A stretch of DNA of 64,000 nucleotides from Fibrisoma limi BUZ 3. Lineage in GTDB: Bacteria > Bacteroidota > Bacteroidia > Cytophagales > Spirosomataceae. Made by a program: the position numbers and the translations under genes. Below, in pieces: positions 37,826-45,204 of this stretch (the stretch's first letter is position 1; each line of letters starts with the position of its first letter). The notes beneath the pieces were generated by a model. That model saw nothing but the letters and a program-made list of their open reading frames with translations. It did not search any database and was not told the DNA's origin. Location: NCBI RefSeq assembly GCF_000296815.2, contig NZ_CAIT01000004.1:868001-932000 (forward strand), in the 5' to 3' direction.

Positions 37826-38200
37826 TCAGGCCGCTGCGTACAGGCGTAATCCTACGATGCCGATGCCAATCAGCATCAGGAAGAACAGTTCGGTTACGGA
37901 CCAATTGGCGTGGAAGATAAATACATCCACGAGTTTAATCAGAATAAGCGCCATGGCTGTCCAGACGGCAAAAGCCGTTGGGGTTGGAATCTGCTTAATC
38001 GCCATTGAGAAGAAGTAGATGTTGGCAATGCCGAACACGACGTACCCGACGATGGGGGCCAGGATGGGCAGACCGATCTGGGGGCTGTAGAAGTTATGCC
38101 AACGTAACAGCTTGAGATCCGTAAATTTCATGTACTTGACAGAATACGTCCAGGCCGTTTCGAAGGTGGCAGCAATCAATAAAAAGAACCAGGCTTGCAC
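37826..38200 (-). CDS. Small multidrug resistance (SMR/EamA-like) transporter
   Basis: 124 residues with four predicted helices. The essential membrane Glu of the family is at position 14 (ATFETAWTYSVKY), and the AVWTAMALILIKLVDV segment matches the third helix. The loop between helices 1 and 2 is longer than in the typical 105-110-residue EmrE/Gdx proteins. SMR proteins act as antiparallel dimers exporting cations such as guanidinium or quaternary amines; the substrate here is not predictable. It is the last minus-strand gene behind the HAD/kinase/ligase group. Confidence 0.82.
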   Translation of the reverse strand: MQAWFFLLIAATFETAWTYSVKYMKFTDLKLLRWHNFYSPQIGLPILAPIVGYVVFGIANIYFFSMAIKQIPTPTAFAVWTAMALILIKLVDVFIFHANWSVTELFFLMLIGIGIVGLRLYAAA

Positions 38201-38253
38201 AGTACGTAATGTTGTCTGAAATGGCTAAGTAACAACTGACTTCTCGGAGTAAT

Positions 38254-39102
38254 TTAATCAATCACCGCCGATTCGCAGACGTAGGTCGGAATGATGCCGG
38301 TGCTGCGGATACGGATTTCGGCGTCTTCGGCCTGGGTATTGCCGGTCAGCACAAGCGCCGTATCCAGCCCGAATTTGTTGCCCCCCAGGATGTCGGTATG
38401 CAGCGTGTCGCCCACCATCAGGATGTCCTTTTTGGTGACGGTCGAGGGGCTGCGAATGTGTTCGTACGCGAAAATGAACATCTGGGCGTCGGGCTTACCG
38501 AAGCGGATGAACTGCTTGCCTACTACGGTTTCGAGCATCTGGGCCACCCCGCCAATGGCAATCGCCAGCCGGTTCTGCGACACCGGATACGTAGCGTCGG
38601 TGTTGGCAACAATAACCGGAATGTTACGTTTGCGCAGCAGATTGACGGTTTTGTTCAGGTCCGTATTCCAGTCGAATCCTTCATCGTCGAGCATCACCAG
38701 CGCGTTTACTTCCGAGATCGTGTTAAGATCAAGCTGGCTGATCGAGAGGGTTTTCAGGCCGGCCGTTTCGATGTAGTGGGCCGAGTTCGCAGTGCCCAGG
38801 TACGCCACCGTGCCGTGGTTGACTTTCAGCTCCAGGTACTCCCGCGCCAGCATCCCCGACGAGATAATGCACTGCGGCACTACGTCGTGCAGACCCAGGA
38901 CGTGATACGAATCGGCCAGTTGGTCAGGGCTCCGCGATGCGTCGTTGGTCAGGACGTAGAAATCTTTGTTCTGGTCTTTGAGATAGGCAAAGGTCTTTTC
39001 AATACCCGGAATCAGGCCGTGGTACGTCTTCAGGACGCCGAACGCATCAAAAAAAATGACCTTGTACTTCGAGATTATCGTTTTAAAATCGTCAAACTGC
39101 AT
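38254..39102 (-). CDS. HAD class IIA hydrolase-like protein lacking the second motif-I Asp
   Basis: 282 residues in the NagD-like layout: core domain, C2 cap in the middle, core again. Motif I is FFDAFGVL with nucleophile D19, but the usual +2 Asp (acid/base) is Phe21. Motif II is VLTNDAS (Thr/Asn type), motif III has a Lys near FGKPD, and motif IV is MVGDTLHTDILG. Related proteins annotated as HAD-IIA/TIGR01459 also carry a D-x-W-G variant. The Phe suggests altered or slow hydrolysis. It ends a compact set with the APH-like and GS-like genes (15 bp and 3 bp gaps). Confidence 0.88.
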   Translation of the reverse strand: MQFDDFKTIISKYKVIFFDAFGVLKTYHGLIPGIEKTFAYLKDQNKDFYVLTNDASRSPDQLADSYHVLGLHDVVPQCIISSGMLAREYLELKVNHGTVAYLGTANSAHYIETAGLKTLSISQLDLNTISEVNALVMLDDEGFDWNTDLNKTVNLLRKRNIPVIVANTDATYPVSQNRLAIAIGGVAQMLETVVGKQFIRFGKPDAQMFIFAYEHIRSPSTVTKKDILMVGDTLHTDILGGNKFGLDTALVLTGNTQAEDAEIRIRSTGIIPTYVCESAVID

Positions 39103-39117
39103 ACCGTACCGGTGGGG

Positions 39118-40161
39118 TTAAATGTTCAGTGCCCGGAGGATTTTATCCGCATCAAACTGCTGGTCAATCGACGGGAAATAAATCTCGTAGGCTTCGCGCT
39201 GGAGTTTGGTGGCATAGGTCCGGTGGAAAAAATACCGACCGTACTTGATCACGTAGTTTAAAATAAAGAAACGATACGCTTCTTTCATAAACCGAACCTC
39301 ATTCTCTGTTAGCGGATAAACCTTGTGGTATTCCTGCAGGAACAGAATAAACCGGTCTTCCATCAGCGGGCCGATGAAGTAGCTGAACACCGTCCGGTCG
39401 CCGACGTCGGACGTAACGCGGCTGAAGAAGTAGAAGTCCATGACGCGGTAACTGATGCGAAACCAGTCGTAGTCCCAGCGCGAAAACAACTCCAGATTAT
39501 CCGTAACCGAGAAGTTGCCGATGTTCCAGTCCACAAACACGGGCATGGTTTCAACGGTGCCGGCCACGAGCTTTTGCCGGTTTTTCAGGAAAATGTCGCA
39601 CTGCTCGCGGAGCATATTCACATGGTTGCGGTGTTCAAACTGCCCGGATTCGGTGTCCAGAATATCGAGCAACCCCTGAATATCAGAACGCAGTGTCTTC
39701 GACGACTTCGGCAGTACGCTGCTGACCCGGGCGCAGGCTTTGTGGAATTTAGCGATCTGCGTGCCCAGCGTCCGGATGTGGTGCTCCTCCAGCCGACGGG
39801 GCATTTTGTTCATCGTCCGGATCGGGTTGTAAAACACCACCCAGGCATCAACCAGCCCTTCTTTGTACCGGTACGTGTACACCTGATTGTTTTTCAGCAG
39901 CGACTTGGCCAGTACGTTCTCAAATGGATACAAGAGGTTGTTGGCCAGCGCCTGAATGATGCGGTGGTCTTCCTTGAAGTGTTCGTACTTGCCGAAATAT
40001 GACAGCTTGGCGATGACAATATCGCCGTTGTCGAACCGAACCCGAAATACGTGGTTGGTCGAGACGCGGGCGCTGATGTCTTCGATGGTTTGTATGGTTT
40101 GGGAGGCATCAAATCCTTTCCACGCTTCCCGAATTATAGAAGGGTAATCGACTATGCGCAT
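39118..40161 (-). CDS. APH/choline-kinase-like phosphotransferase
   Basis: 347 residues. It has a small N-lobe with the putative ATP-contacting Lys52 (DIVIAKLSY), then the helical C-lobe with a Brenner-type catalytic loop FVDWNIGNF (D211, N216) and the metal-binding RWDYDWFR (D230/D232). The usual HGD is replaced by FVD. It probably phosphorylates a small hydroxylated or amino substrate in the cytosol. It lies between the HAD protein (16 bp) and the glutamine-synthetase-like gene (4 bp), so a kinase/phosphatase/ligase sub-pathway is likely. Substrate unknown. Confidence 0.82.
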   Translation of the reverse strand: MRIVDYPSIIREAWKGFDASQTIQTIEDISARVSTNHVFRVRFDNGDIVIAKLSYFGKYEHFKEDHRIIQALANNLLYPFENVLAKSLLKNNQVYTYRYKEGLVDAWVVFYNPIRTMNKMPRRLEEHHIRTLGTQIAKFHKACARVSSVLPKSSKTLRSDIQGLLDILDTESGQFEHRNHVNMLREQCDIFLKNRQKLVAGTVETMPVFVDWNIGNFSVTDNLELFSRWDYDWFRISYRVMDFYFFSRVTSDVGDRTVFSYFIGPLMEDRFILFLQEYHKVYPLTENEVRFMKEAYRFFILNYVIKYGRYFFHRTYATKLQREAYEIYFPSIDQQFDADKILRALNI

Positions 40162-40164
40162 TGA

Positions 40165-41523
40165 TTAGATAATCTCAAAATAACGTTTCAACTCCCAGTC
40201 ACTCACCTGGCGGGCGTATTGTCGCCATTCCCACTCGCGGGTGCGGGTGAAATGATCGACAAAGCCTTCGCCGAATAACTCGGTAGCAATGGAAGAAGTT
40301 TTCATGGCCTGGGTTGCTTCCCAGAGGTTTGCCGGCAACGTACCGTACTCTTTATTCTGATAGCCGTTGCCGACCGTGGCTGGAATGTCCAGCTCCAGCC
40401 CGTGCCGGATGCCATACAGGCCCGACGCCAGCGAGGCCGCAATGGCCAGGTAGGGGTTGGAGTCGGCCCCGGCAACGCGGTGTTCGACCCGGGCATAGGC
40501 CTCCTTGTGATTCAGTACACGCAGCGCCGTTGTTCGGTTATCGACGGACCATGTTACGGTTGTGGGTGCCCAGGCACCTTCAACGAGCCGTTTGTAGCTG
40601 TTGATCGTCGGAGCAAACATCGGTAAAATGTGGGGCAGGCAGTGCAACTGACCGGCCATGAACTGCCGCATCAGGTCGCTCATGCGGTCGGGTTTTGCCG
40701 GATCGAAGAACAGGTTTTTAGAACCATCCGGCGTCCAGAGACTCTGGTGAATGTGGCCGCTGCAACCGGGCAGATCGGCGTTCCATTTCGCCATAAACGT
40801 CGCGACGAGGCCATGCCGGTAGGCGATCTCCTTCACTGCTGTTTTAAACAGAATGGCTTTGTCGGCCGCCCGAACGACCTCATCGTGCATGATGGCAGCT
40901 TCGTAGACACCGGGGCCGGTTTCGGTGTGCAGGCCTTCGAGCGGAATGTCAAACTGAGCCAGCAGGTCAAACAGGTCGTGGTTGAAATCGCTTTCCAGCG
41001 ACGGCCGCAGAATCGAATAGCCAAACATGCCGGGCGTCAGCGGTTCCAGTTGACGAAAGCCTTTCTGCTGTAACGTATGGGGTGTCTCCCGAAAGTTGAA
41101 CCACTCAAATTCCTGCGCAAACTCGGCCCGATAGCCCATCTCCTCGCTCTGGCGGGCGATGCGTTTGAGCAGACTGCGCGGGCAGGCCACCAGATCGTTG
41201 CCGTCGGGGCGGCTGAAGTCGGCCAGAAAGAACGGCATCTGATCCTCCCAGGGGAGTTGCCGAAAAGTCGATACGTCGATCCGGACGGGGGCGTCGGGAT
41301 AGCCCGAATGCCAGCCCGTAACAACGCCGTTATCGTATGGCGTATCGGTGCAGTCCCAGCCGAACACAACGTCGCAAAAACCGTAGCCATCGGTCAGGCC
41401 GTCCAGAAACTTGTTGCGGTGGATGATTTTGCCGCGTAGCACCCCGTCAATATCGGCGAAGGCGTAGCGTATTTTTTGTAGGTCCTGCTCCTCAATAAAG
41501 GCAATAATGGCTGACTGGTCCAT
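40165..41523 (-). CDS. Glutamine-synthetase-family ligase (PuuA-like)
   Basis: 452 residues from the ATG at 41523 (MDQSAIIAFIEEQDLQKIRY); an in-frame ATG at 41556 adds 11 residues. The beta-grasp domain (~1-105) includes FADIDGVLRGKII. The catalytic domain has the glutamate/metal region ETGPGVYEAAIMH, the HIHQS motif in GCSGHIHQSLW, and NRTTALRV toward the end. The ligase makes a gamma-glutamyl-phosphate and joins it to an amine. The family includes gamma-glutamylputrescine and gamma-glutamylanilide synthetases as well as GlnA, and the divergent residues argue against a housekeeping GlnA. It may attach glutamate to an aminated sugar or intermediate of this locus. Confidence 0.88.
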   Translation of the reverse strand: MDQSAIIAFIEEQDLQKIRYAFADIDGVLRGKIIHRNKFLDGLTDGYGFCDVVFGWDCTDTPYDNGVVTGWHSGYPDAPVRIDVSTFRQLPWEDQMPFFLADFSRPDGNDLVACPRSLLKRIARQSEEMGYRAEFAQEFEWFNFRETPHTLQQKGFRQLEPLTPGMFGYSILRPSLESDFNHDLFDLLAQFDIPLEGLHTETGPGVYEAAIMHDEVVRAADKAILFKTAVKEIAYRHGLVATFMAKWNADLPGCSGHIHQSLWTPDGSKNLFFDPAKPDRMSDLMRQFMAGQLHCLPHILPMFAPTINSYKRLVEGAWAPTTVTWSVDNRTTALRVLNHKEAYARVEHRVAGADSNPYLAIAASLASGLYGIRHGLELDIPATVGNGYQNKEYGTLPANLWEATQAMKTSSIATELFGEGFVDHFTRTREWEWRQYARQVSDWELKRYFEII

Positions 41524-41584
41524 GGTTGTGCTGCGCTTCGGGTATGCCGCGCCCATTCGTTAATAACCGGCTGCTGCTCGCTGC

Positions 41585-42499
41585 TTAATCGGCCGGATAC
41601 GTATCGATCCGCTCCTGACTGGGCTGAGGGTTTGGTTTGCGCCGACTCAGCCATCGCAGCAAATTGGGGCGAAGATAGTAATACCGTGAGAACCATTTGT
41701 ACCGTAAGAGCGCCCGTTCGTCGAAGCGCCTGAACGAGAAGGCGTGTTGCATGAAATAATCCTTCGGAAAATCGTAGTATAGACCCCAGTTTTCGGGCTT
41801 GTCGCCGGGGGCATGACCAGGGTCGTAGACCGTCCCGAAGAGGTAGTCAAAAAACGAAAACTTGGTGCTGAAATTAGCATGAAACACCTCTCGGTAATTA
41901 GCGTGATGCCACAAATGCAGGTTCGGCGTGTTGATAATGTACTTCAGCGGACCGAGATTGACCCGGACGTTGGCGTGAATGAACATGCCGAACATGGCAT
42001 CCAGCAGGGCTTTAATGGGGATCACCGCCGGGTCGGCACCCAACAGCAGAATGGGCGCAAACTCGATAGTCTGGTTGATGATGATTTCGAGTGCGTGTGA
42101 CCGCGAGCCGGCCAGAAAATCAACCTGCTTGTTGGAGTGATGCGCTTCGTGCGTGCGCCAGAGCCACTTGTTGGCGTGCTGCCAGCGATGAAACAGGTAG
42201 ATGTACAGGTCGTGGGTAAACAGAAAGAACAGCACCTGCACCCAGATGGGCCAGTCGCGGACAAACTGCCAGTCCGACCAGTTGAAGTGGGTTTGCAGCG
42301 GGGCAATGATGTAATCGAAGATCAGGATTTTCAGAACGTAGCTTTGGATAATGGTGTACCACACCAGATCCACCCAGAACCCTTCCCGAAACAGGGACAA
42401 GCCCTTACGATACGGCGCAACCCGCTCCCAGATCAAAATGATCCCGATCCAGACGATCAGAATGGCGGTGGTGATGCGAAGTACGTCTTCCTGTGGCAT
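41585..42499 (-). CDS. Sterol desaturase/fatty acid hydroxylase superfamily membrane protein
   Basis: 304 residues with at least four hydrophobic segments. The diiron histidine clusters are present: HDLYIYLFHRWQH (H96, H104, H108), HEAHH (H117, H120, H121), H135, and a C-terminal LWHHANYREVFHANF. These enzymes hydroxylate or cleave lipid C-H or ether bonds using O2 at the membrane. The last ~45 residues are a polar tail. It is co-directional with the NeuB-like gene, with T-vocabulary palindrome 2 between them. It may modify a lipid or lipid-linked product of the locus, but that is inference. Confidence 0.9.
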   Translation of the reverse strand: MPQEDVLRITTAILIVWIGIILIWERVAPYRKGLSLFREGFWVDLVWYTIIQSYVLKILIFDYIIAPLQTHFNWSDWQFVRDWPIWVQVLFFLFTHDLYIYLFHRWQHANKWLWRTHEAHHSNKQVDFLAGSRSHALEIIINQTIEFAPILLLGADPAVIPIKALLDAMFGMFIHANVRVNLGPLKYIINTPNLHLWHHANYREVFHANFSTKFSFFDYLFGTVYDPGHAPGDKPENWGLYYDFPKDYFMQHAFSFRRFDERALLRYKWFSRYYYLRPNLLRWLSRRKPNPQPSQERIDTYPAD

Positions 42500-42513
42500 G
42501 GTGAACAGGGTTC

Positions 42514-42580
42514 TTGGTTTGTGGTTTGTAGTTCGTGGTTTTGTGCGTCAGTAACTACAAACTACAAACCACAAACTACT
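42514..42580. repeat. T-vocabulary palindrome 2
   Basis: TTGTGGTTTGTAGTT (42519-42533) pairs perfectly with AACTACAAACCACAA (42560-42574). Additional AACTACA words lie on both sides. It occupies most of the gap between the hydroxylase start and the NeuB-like stop. Confidence 0.8.
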
Positions 42581-42582
42581 CC

Positions 42583-43488
42583 CTATTTCGAATACTCCGG
42601 GCTGATATTGACCCGCAGGCGCTTCATGGGGCCGAGTTCTGAGTCGTACACGCGCTTTACGCCGTCGCCGAGCGCTGTTTCGACGTCGCGAATGTCGCGT
42701 ACCAGTCGTTGCAGGCCCTGCGGCTCAACGGAAGCGGCATGGTCCGAACCCCACATGGCGCGGTCGAGGGTGAAGTGACGTTCAATGAACGTAGCGCCCA
42801 GCGTTACGGCGGCTACCGTAGTGGCCAGGCCCGTTTCGTGACCTGAGTAACCGATGGGCAGGTTCGGGTAGCGGCTTTGCAGCGTCGGAATCATGCGCAG
42901 GTTCAGCTCTTCGGGCTTGCAGGGATAGGCTGAGGTCGAGTGGGCGACCAGCAGCGGATAGTCGGCATCAAATTGCTGAACAAGCTCGATAGCCTCTTCA
43001 ATCTCGTGCATGGTCGACATACCGGTCGACAGAATCAGTGGGCGACCCGTTTCCAGTATCCGTTCGATCAGCGGGTAGTCGGTCAGCGAGGCCGATGCCA
43101 GTTTATACAGGCACGGATCAAACTGCTCCAGAAAATCAACCGACTCGGTGTCCCAGGCCGAGGCAAACCAGTCAATCCCTTTTTCGTGGCAGTACTGATC
43201 GATGGCTGTGTAGTCCAATACCCCAAATTCAGTCTTACGCTTGTAATCGATGTACGACATTCGACCCCAGGGCGTATCACGCATGACGTCCCATTGGTCG
43301 CGGGGGACGCAGATTTCGGGTGTTCGTTTCTGAAACTTCACGGCATCGGCTTTGGCCGCAACGGCCTCGTCGATGAGTTGTTTGGCCAGTTCGAGCGAAC
43401 CGTTGTGATTAATGCCGATTTCGGCGATTATGTACGTGGATTGACCGGCACCAATGAGTCGACCGGAGCTAAGCTGGACTGTTCTCAT
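42583..43488 (-). CDS. NeuB-family nonulosonate (sialic acid-type) synthase without SAF domain
   Basis: 301 residues. The TIM-barrel shows the family signatures YIIAEIGINHNGS, AKADAVKFQKR, DWFASAWD, YKLASASLTDYPLI, ILSTGMST, STSAYPCK and GYSGHETG. It would condense phosphoenolpyruvate with a six-carbon aldose (N-acylated or not, possibly phosphorylated). Typical NeuB proteins have ~340-350 residues with a C-terminal SAF (antifreeze-like) domain; here the chain stops right after the barrel. Its start overlaps the stop of the KdsC-like phosphatase by about 20 bp, so synthase and phosphatase are tightly coupled. This pairing recalls the KDN-9-phosphate synthase/phosphatase pair of Bacteroides thetaiotaomicron. 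Confidence 0.92.
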   Translation of the reverse strand: MRTVQLSSGRLIGAGQSTYIIAEIGINHNGSLELAKQLIDEAVAAKADAVKFQKRTPEICVPRDQWDVMRDTPWGRMSYIDYKRKTEFGVLDYTAIDQYCHEKGIDWFASAWDTESVDFLEQFDPCLYKLASASLTDYPLIERILETGRPLILSTGMSTMHEIEEAIELVQQFDADYPLLVAHSTSAYPCKPEELNLRMIPTLQSRYPNLPIGYSGHETGLATTVAAVTLGATFIERHFTLDRAMWGSDHAASVEPQGLQRLVRDIRDVETALGDGVKRVYDSELGPMKRLRVNISPEYSK

Positions 43489-44020
43489 GCACTGAGAGAA
43501 TTTGTGTTGGTTGAACGCTTATACCTTGTTTTGCATGAATAATGAATTCGGCTACTTCACGGAAGCAGCCTTCTCCTCCTTTGGTGTCGCAGCAATAATG
43601 AGCAATCTCCTTGTTGAACCGGGTGGCGTCGGCCGGGCAGGCTGCCAGACCAACGGCCTTCATCACGGCCAGGTCGTTAACATCGTCGCCGATGAACGCC
43701 ACTTCCGATGCCGTCAGGCCCTTGCGTTCCAGGATGTCGGACAGCAGGGCCAGTTTATTTTTGATACCTAAATGTAACTCTATGATCCGCAGTTTCTGCG
43801 CCCGCATGACCACCGATGGCGAGGTTTCGCCGGTGACGATGCCGGTCTCAACATCGACCAGTACGCGGAGCCGCTCGACGCCCATGCCGTCGCGGATATT
43901 AAATTTCTTCAGCACCTCGCCGGATTCTCCGTAGTAGACCCCGCCGTCAGTCAGTACGCCGTCGCAGTCGGTCAGCAGGAGTTTGATTCGGGCCGCGCGT
44001 TCGAGTAGTTCCTGTGTCAA
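43469..44020 (-). CDS. KdsC-like HAD phosphatase (C0 type)
   Basis: About 183 residues from the TTG at 44020 (encoding TQELLERAARIKLLLTDCDG after the initiator). The open frame continues to an ATG at 44131, but that part is translated T-vocabulary palindrome and overlaps the SDR gene, so I reject it. Motif I is TDCDGVLTDGG, motif II VTGETSP, and motif IV AFIGDDVNDLAVM; no cap domain, as in KdsC. It probably removes the phosphate from a nonulosonic acid 9-phosphate or KDO-like 8-phosphate made by the NeuB-like enzyme encoded immediately downstream. Confidence 0.88.
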   Translation of the reverse strand: MTQELLERAARIKLLLTDCDGVLTDGGVYYGESGEVLKKFNIRDGMGVERLRVLVDVETGIVTGETSPSVVMRAQKLRIIELHLGIKNKLALLSDILERKGLTASEVAFIGDDVNDLAVMKAVGLAACPADATRFNKEIAHYCCDTKGGEGCFREVAEFIIHAKQGISVQPTQILSVHENSPA

Positions 44021-44030
44021 GGTAGTCTGG

Positions 44031-44104
44031 GGTTTATAGGTTCGTAGTTTGTAGTTCGTGGTTTGTTGTTGCTCTGCAAGACTGCCTTCAACCACAAACC
44101 GTTC
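44031..44104. repeat. T-vocabulary palindrome 3 (degenerate)
   Basis: The left side carries GTTTATAGGTTCGTAGTTTG and GTAGTTCGTGGTTTGT words. The right side ends AACCACAAACC (44090-44100), complementary to GGTTTGTGTT-like words with one gap. It sits between the SDR stop and the TTG start of the phosphatase. Confidence 0.65.
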
Positions 44105-44909
44105 AAATCGCCGTCCAGCCTCCATCGACAACGAGGTTGCTGCCGGTCATGTACGACGACGCGTCGCTGGCTAAATACACAATGGCGCCCTGGTATTCGT
44201 CGGGCTGAGCCATGCGCCCCAGTACGGTTCGCGCCGAGTAATTCCGCACAAACGTTTCGTTCTGGTTGTTCTCAACCCCGCCCGGCGTTAACGTATTGAC
44301 CCGAACGCCTTTGTGGCCCCAGTACGACGCCAGAAAGCGCGTGAAGTTGACCACCGCGCCCTTCGTGGCCGGGTAAGCGGCTGTTTTGTAAAACGTCTGT
44401 TCGCCAGCGTCGTTACGGTAAATACTCTGGTCCGGCCCGACCAGCCCGTAGGTCGAGGCAATGTTGATGATGCTGCCTTTGCCCCGCTGCGCCATCACGC
44501 TGCCGAACACCTGCGAGCACAAAAACACGCCCGTTACGTTTACGTCCAGTGACGCCCGGAACTGCGCCACCGGAAAATTTTCAAAAGCCGTCAGGTCCAG
44601 CGCCATACCGGGATTTTCAACGGCTTCGTTCATGGCTGCGTTGTTGACCAGAATATCAATGCGGCCGTATCGGGCCAGAACCTGGTCGCGAACGGCCTGT
44701 ACACTGGCTTCATTCGTTACGTCGAGGGCTACGCCCAGGTGCTGATCACCCAGTTGAGCCGCAAACGCCTGCGCCGTTGCTTCATTCAGGTCAGCGACCA
44801 CGACGCTGGCACCGGCTTCGGCCAGGGCTTCGCCATGTTTTTTACCTAATAGACCGGTTGCGCCCGTAACAATGGCTACCCGGCCGGTTAACGAAAATTG
44901 GTTGAGCAT
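44103..44909 (-). CDS. Short-chain dehydrogenase/reductase
   Basis: 268 residues from the ATG at 44909 (MLNQFSLTGRVAIVTG); an ATG at 44936 (MPEPAFNKQ...) is also possible. The longer frame to 45008 encodes an S-vocabulary palindrome and is rejected. The Rossmann motif is TGATGLLGKKHG, followed by VVVADL (NAD-type acidic strand end), LVNNAAMNE, Ser in NIASTYG and the catalytic AAYPATK (Y-x-x-x-K). Between Ser and Tyr is a ~20-residue insert (LVGPDQSIYRNDAGEQTFYK). It oxidises or reduces a hydroxyl/keto group, plausibly on the sugar intermediate that is aminated by the neighbouring enzyme. Confidence 0.92.
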   Translation of the reverse strand: MLNQFSLTGRVAIVTGATGLLGKKHGEALAEAGASVVVADLNEATAQAFAAQLGDQHLGVALDVTNEASVQAVRDQVLARYGRIDILVNNAAMNEAVENPGMALDLTAFENFPVAQFRASLDVNVTGVFLCSQVFGSVMAQRGKGSIINIASTYGLVGPDQSIYRNDAGEQTFYKTAAYPATKGAVVNFTRFLASYWGHKGVRVNTLTPGGVENNQNETFVRNYSARTVLGRMAQPDEYQGAIVYLASDASSYMTGSNLVVDGGWTAI

Positions 44910-44937
44910 CTGTTTGTTAAACGCTGGTTCGGGCATC

Positions 44938-45204
44938 TGCCGGTCAGACGCACCGTCAGACTGGCGGATCTCAAGATCTGACGGTACGTCTGACCGAAAT
45001 ACACCCACTTGCTTATCTTCTTATCCTGGCCTGAGGTTACCACGGTCAGACGTACCGTCTGACCTATGTGCACTCAAACTACCGTCGCTTTCGGCTTCAC
45101 ACTACGGTCAGACAGACGTACCATCAGATCTTGCAAACCTATAGGTCTGACGGTACGTCTGACCGGCTAAACCTCTGAGTCGGTCGCTATGTCTGACCGG
45201 CCGT
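44938..45204. repeat. Cluster of S-vocabulary palindromes (GGTCAGACGTACCGTC type)
   Basis: Four units lie between the SDR and aminotransferase genes. Unit 1: 20-bp arms 44941-44960 and 44977-44996 with one mismatch. Unit 2: a 21-bp palindrome at 45044-45064. Unit 3: 45105-45131 against 45143-45165. Unit 4: a half-size copy at 45181-45202. The last overlaps the final codons of the aminotransferase gene (45187). A fifth copy lies at 53405-53461. Confidence 0.85.
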
